NCBI GenBank assembly: GCA_964401045.1
Contig: CAYNXB010000051.1
Coordinates: 1-18,553, forward strand
Length of the DNA: 18,553 nt
Direction of reading: 5' to 3'
DNA from: CAYNXB01 sp964401045
Lineage (GTDB): Bacteria > Pseudomonadota > Alphaproteobacteria > Sphingomonadales > Sphingomonadaceae
The notes below the pieces were generated by a model. The model was given only the letters and a program-made list of their open reading frames with translations, had not been told where the DNA came from and did not search any database. The translations under genes were made by a program, and so were the position numbers. Within the stretch, counting starts at the first letter, position 1; every line of letters begins with the position of its first letter. Below, piece by piece: positions 15,701-18,553 of the stretch.

Positions 15701-18553
15701 CCACTCGTGTCGATCACGCCGCCGTTGTCGACCAGCACGTCGCCGGCGAGATTGCCGGTGCCGCCCGCGTTGCCGAAGTTGAAGCCGGCCGAGATGCTGC
15801 CCGCGCCCCCTTCGACCGAGATCGACAGGATGGTTGAGCTGTTACCGCCGCTGCCGCCGAGCGATTGAGCGAAGATGCCGTATGCGCCGTCGCCCTCGGT
15901 GACCAGGTAGCCGCTGTTCTCGCCGCCCGTCGAACGGTTGATGACCGAGACGTCACCGGCAAGGCCGCCGCTGCCGCCGGTCCCGCCGATGTTGGCCTTG
16001 AACGTGTTCGAGGTGGCCGCGCTGACCGACAGGTCGAGGATCGAGCCCGCGTCACCGCCGCCGCCGCCGATCGAATTGGCGCTGATAGCCGCCGCGTCGA
16101 TTCCGGTGGTCCAGATCAGGCCTTCGTTGATGACATCGACGTCGCCCGCCTGGCTGCCTTCGCCGCCGCTCCCGCCGACATTGAATTCGACCGAGTTCGA
16201 CGTGCCGGTGATCAGCATCTTCTTCGAATCGATCGCGCCGCCGACACCGCCGCCGCCGCCAATCGACTGGGCGCGGATGCCGAAGCTCTTGTCGCCGGTG
16301 GTCATGATGATGCCGGTGTTGGTCACGCCGACATCGCCCGCGATGGCGCCGTTGCCGCCCGCGCCGCCGACCGCGATCGCCAGCGTGTTCGAATCCGCGC
16401 CCTCGTAATTGAGGTTCTGCGTGCCCGAAGCGCCGCCCGCGCCGCCGCCGCCGCCGATCGACTGTGCGAGGATGCCGTCGGCATCCGCGCCCAGCGTGTC
16501 GATCCGGCCGCTGTGCGTGACTTCGACCGCGCCGGCATGGGAGCCGCTGCCGCCGGGACCGCCGACCGAGATATGCATCTCGTTGCTGGCGTTCTCGATA
16601 TTGTTCGAAGCATCGCCGCCGCTGCCGCCCGAGCCGCCGATCGACTGCGCGAAGATGCCGCGCGCGCGATCGCCCGAGGTCGCGACCTGCGCCGAGCTGT
16701 CGACCGAAACGTCGCCCGCGATGCCGCCTTCGCCGCCTTCGAGGCCGACCGAAACGGAGACCCCGCCGCCCTGGCTGCCCTTCTTGTTCTCACCGCTCAC
16801 GCTGACGCTGGTTGAGCTGCTCGCGCCGCCGGATCCGCCGATCGACTGCGCGTGGATGCCGACCGCGTCCTCGCCCGTAGTGATCACCAGGCCCGCCGCA
16901 TTGACCGCCACGTCGCCAGCGATGCCGCCCTTGCCGCCGGGCGCGCCGATGCCAACCGAGATCTCGTTCTTCGGACCGATCGGGATCGCCACGTCGACCG
17001 GCCAGTCGTCGTCGAAGAACGCCGTCAGGTCTTCCTCGGACGAGGCGTCGCCGCCGCCAGAAGCGATCGACTGCGCCCGGATACCGGCCGAAGCCGCGCC
17101 ATCGGTGACGATCGTGCCGTCGTGCGTCACGGTGACGTCGCCGGCGTTGCCGCCATCGCCGCCGCTGCCGCCGATGGCCAGTGAGACGACCGAGCTATCC
17201 TTCATCAGCGCGCCAGTGATGTTCATCGCGCCGCTGCCGCCGCCGCCGCTGATCGACTGGGCGAGGATGCCGTTGGCGCCGCCGCCGTGGGTGTAGATGT
17301 CGCCCTTGTGCTCGACGGTGACTTCCTTGCCGTCACCCGACGCGCCGCCATCGCCGCCGACCGTCACGGTCGCGCCGTATTGCGGGTTCTTGGGCTTCGA
17401 CTTGTTCGCCGCGAGCACCAGGTTGAAGCCGGCGTTGCCGCCGCCGCCGCCGATCGACTGCGCGACGAGGCCGTGCGAGCCCTGGCCGTAGGTCACGATA
17501 ATCCCCGGGCCGTCCTCGCCATAGCCGCGCTTCACGGTCACTTCGCCGCCGTCGCCACCGACGCCGCCGGTGCCGCCGACCCCGACCGCGATCGGCACGC
17601 CCTTGGGCGCCAGGCTGCCGGTGACGTTCATGCCGCCCGCGCCGCCGCCGCCGCCGATCGACTGTGCAACCACGCCGGGCGCGAAGATCGCGCCGTCGAC
17701 TTTGCTGAACTCGATCTCGCCGTCCACCTCGGTGATGACGGTGTTGACGAACACGTTGCCGTCGCTGGTCAGGTGCACGTCGCCCGCGTTCGCGCCCGTT
17801 CCGCCGTTGCCACCGACGCCCGCGGCGATAGCGATGCCTTCGGTCTTGCGCGCCGCATTGCCGGCGCCGGTGAGCGCCGCCGAGATGTTGAGCCCGCCGG
17901 CACCGCCGCCGCCGCCGATCGATTGCGCGAGCACGCCATAGGCGTACTGGCCTTCGACCATGACCTGGCCGTGCTGTGTCGCCGTCACGTCACCCGAGAT
18001 ATTGCCCGCGCCGCCGAAGCCGCCGAGGCCGAACACGACTTCGGGCTCCTTACCCTTGGTCGCGGCCTGGATGCCGCCGCTGATGTTGATGCCGCCCGCA
18101 CCGCCGCCGCCGCCGACCGACTGCGCAAGAAAGCCTATGCTGTTGTTGCCGGTGGCAAACAGGTCGGCGTCGACGTTGGCGATAACCTCGCCGCCCGTGC
18201 CGCCCGTGCCGCCGAAGCCGCCGATTCCGACGACAATCTGGCCGGCGGTCGAGATGCCGCCGCTGATGTTCATGCCGCCGGCGCCGCCGCCGCCCCCGAT
18301 CGATTGCACGGCCACTGCCATCTGGCTGTCACCCATGCTCTGGACCTGGACGCGCTCGGTCGCGCCGTCTTCGGCCGCTACCGTGCCGGTGACCTTGCCC
18401 GCGTTGCCGCCGGCGCCGCCGAAGCCGCCGATGCCGATCGACGCGGTACGGCCGGTCGCGGTGCCGCTCGGGGTCGTGATCGCGAGCGCGCCAGTGATAT
18501 TCATGCCGCCGTTGCCGCCGCCGCCGCCGACCGACTGGATCAGCACGCCGGTC
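12757..18553 (-). CDS. Giant glycine-repeat autotransporter (type Va), N-terminus outside window
   Basis: This is the 3' portion of a gene for a secreted surface protein that passes its passenger through its own outer-membrane barrel. About 1,930 codons are visible, including the 100-N gap. The frame is open to the window edge, so the start, signal peptide and length are unknown; the GTG near 18546 is not a real start. From 18553 to about 14570 the passenger has glycine motifs of the form GI-AQSIGGGGG-GG spaced mostly 60-70 residues apart, with GDV and short beta strands between, as in a beta-helix. About 14000-14570 is a non-glycine junction (D-G-D-Y-L-Q and G-P-Y-A-S-D-R-I, resembling autotransporter passenger ends). 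From about 13615 a Cys pair (G-C-D-P to A-C-V-W-G-R) leads into a barrel of about 280 residues ending VNMRLRF, with the C-terminal Phe typical of BAM substrates. An adhesin or biofilm role is likely but inferred. Confidence 0.9.
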   Translation of the reverse strand, partial: TGVLIQSVGGGGGNGGMNITGALAITTPSGTATGRTASIGIGGFGGAGGNAGKVTGTVAAEDGATERVQVQSMGDSQMAVAVQSIGGGGGAGGMNISGGISTAGQIVVGIGGFGGTGGTGGEVIANVDADLFATGNNSIGFLAQSVGGGGGAGGINISGGIQAATKGKEPEVVFGLGGFGGAGNISGDVTATQHGQVMVEGQYAYGVLAQSIGGGGGAGGLNISAALTGAGNAARKTEGIAIAAGVGGNGGTGANAGDVHLTSDGNVFVNTVITEVDGEIEFSKVDGAIFAPGVVAQSIGGGGGAGGMNVTGSLAPKGVPIAVGVGGTGGVGGDGGEVTVKRGYGEDGPGIIVTYGQGSHGLVAQSIGGGGGNAGFNLVLAANKSKPKNPQYGATVTVGGDGGASGDGKEVTVEHKGDIYTHGGGANGILAQSISGGGGSGAMNITGALMKDSSVVSLAIGGSGGDGGNAGDVTVTHDGTIVTDGAASAGIRAQSIASGGGDASSEEDLTAFFDDDWPVDVAIPIGPKNEISVGIGAPGGKGGIAGDVAVNAAGLVITTGEDAVGIHAQSIGGSGGASSSTSVSVSGENKKGSQGGGVSVSVGLEGGEGGIAGDVSVDSSAQVATSGDRARGIFAQSIGGSGGSGGDASNNIENASNEMHISVGGPGGSGSHAGAVEVTHSGRIDTLGADADGILAQSIGGGGGAGGASGTQNLNYEGADSNTLAIAVGGAGGNGAIAGDVGVTNTGIIMTTGDKSFGIRAQSIGGGGGVGGAIDSKKMLITGTSNSVEFNVGGSGGEGSQAGDVDVINEGLIWTTGIDAAAISANSIGGGGGDAGSILDLSVSAATSNTFKANIGGTGGSGGLAGDVSVINRSTGGENSGYLVTEGDGAYGIFAQSLGGSGGNSSTILSISVEGGAGSISAGFNFGNAGGTGNLAGDVLVDNGGVIDTSGEGAHGILAQSIGGGGGNGGIVLSGALNLSMPVASPLISIGGSGGDGGDAGDVNVVNSGSIVTRGDGAHGIVAQSIGGGGGNAGVALALTGEPGSLIISNTLAXXXXXXXXXXXXXXXXXXXXXXXXXXXXXXXXXXLIQSIGGGGGVATVSYSQTVVAAADETVLAPEGLQPLDLPTMSVVTLGASGGTGNDGGTVSETITGGAMAAGDHSAALLVQSIGAGGGVVTLSGDAFPHVTLGGSDGAEGSGGDVSLTNNGTIGSLGVGDYAVVLQSIGGGGGAVFGDFADAEVVLSDDNVGDGGTVAFNQVGDIAALGDSSVGVLAQSLGGGGGFVYGQFAGTAGGEGAGGAITLDVDGAIVAYGLDSTAVLAQSLGSLGGGNITLLSSGDIRGGSGTGIAISFDGGADNLIDTEGTVSAVSGLAIKTTTGNDTVENRGAIVGNAYLGEGTNLIHNNAGATYVTISTIDLQDGGGSGAFVNDGTIELGLRAPRFPIDLAGGDTFAVPVYDDIRTATLYGTQVISQVALDGDYLQSATGEMWYDVAFGPYASDRIDATGDVTVDGTANITLTWLENSNPVTLISAGGAATDDGLDVPDTIALDYSVLNGPHAIQLAFESDFAQPFLNANEQQLGHHLDSALDVGGAHGIGRLLALLGNLTEGQEDVYRAIFDELDPESLLAPAIENLDSARDFSKSVMGCDPFDRPDLNACVWGRAEIHQLERDPDDAAPIDLGDTARLRIGGAAGLAGGWSFGGAFGYDSLGKLRFGGDRAVGEDGDALHVGLGVGKTFGADGRGSAGLNLAAGWQKQTMVRRQDIFEPAFGTSRIKTDYLAADVSLGYSFGSGPWFVRPNVDASAIRLSLDGFDEQGLDGLGMAVDKSDEWYLSIEPKLTVGARFNQVHFALTGGGLFANKDEIRAPMRFIGAGAASDPAIISTMIDDQAFVGGLELGIDASNRFDVSVGYQGVIGSQVESHTATVNMRLRF
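14581..18537 (-). repeat. Array of about 21 glycine-motif coding repeats
   Basis: The DNA core (CCGCCGCCGCCGATCGACTG on the plus strand, encoding QSIGGGGG on the minus) recurs near 18529, 18298, 18115, 17917, 17656, 17452, 17251, 17065, 16840, 16639, 16456, 16261, 16069, 15859, 15667, 15475, 15277, 15053, 14878, 14722 and 14581. Spacing ranges from about 140 to 261 bases, most often 183-204. Copies near the C-terminal end drift to SLGGGGG and SLGSLGGG. The sequence between cores varies, so this is a protein-level repeat of old duplication rather than fresh tandem DNA copies. Confidence 0.85.
15292..15391. other. Assembly gap (100 N) inside the autotransporter repeats
   Basis: Exactly 100 ambiguous bases interrupt the coding repeats. 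One hundred is a common placeholder for a gap of unknown size, and near-identical glycine repeats are a usual cause of such breaks. The frame stays open on both sides in the same register. The number of repeat units here cannot be read from this sequence. Confidence 0.97.

Noticed and set aside
14581..18537. CRISPR-like regular repeats
   Set aside because: The repeat cores are about 20 bases, but the intervals are 140-261 bases, in frame and coding for related beta strands. They are protein repeats, not repeat-spacer units.

Overview
The window is high-GC DNA from an alphaproteobacterium. Gene order, short FliM and FliN proteins, a receiver-less sigma-54 activator and a single compact fli operon suggest a sphingomonad (Sphingomonas, Novosphingobium or Erythrobacter type). 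That placement is inferred from gene content and protein style, not from a marker gene.

Positions 1-11646, all on the minus strand, form one tightly packed flagellar operon. In transcription order it holds a sigma-54 activator, fliE, fliF, fliG, fliH, fliI, fliJ, fliK, fliL, fliM, fliN, fliO, fliP, fliQ and fliR (cut by the window edge). Together these encode the MS ring (FliF), rod adaptor (FliE), switch and C ring (FliG, FliM, FliN), export ATPase complex (FliH, FliI, FliJ), hook-length control (FliK), stator-associated FliL and export gate (FliO, FliP, FliQ, FliR). Most neighbours overlap or lie a few bases apart, often by ATGA or GTGA stop/start overlaps, so translational coupling along one long transcript is likely.

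Positions 11647-11874 are a divergent control region between the activator (leftwards) and a short flagellin gene (rightwards, 11875-12684). It contains a perfect 7-bp inverted repeat, a weak sigma-28-like element and a good flagellin ribosome binding site. The flagellin gene ends in a strong 12-bp hairpin plus T-run terminator.

Positions 12757-18553, minus strand and convergent with the flagellin gene, are the 3' part of a giant type Va autotransporter gene. Its passenger carries about 21 copies of an A-Q-S-I-G-G-G-G-G type glycine motif spaced about 60-87 residues apart, followed by a junction region and a C-terminal outer-membrane beta-barrel ending in Phe. The N-terminus lies outside the window, and a 100-N assembly gap (15292-15391) interrupts the repeats, so the true length is unknown.

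Most of the window is a conventional flagellar locus. The points worth a second look are the glycine-ridge autotransporter and its gap, the FliM without the usual CheY-P docking peptide, the activator without a receiver domain, and the divergent control region. I saw no clear evidence of a wholly new system.
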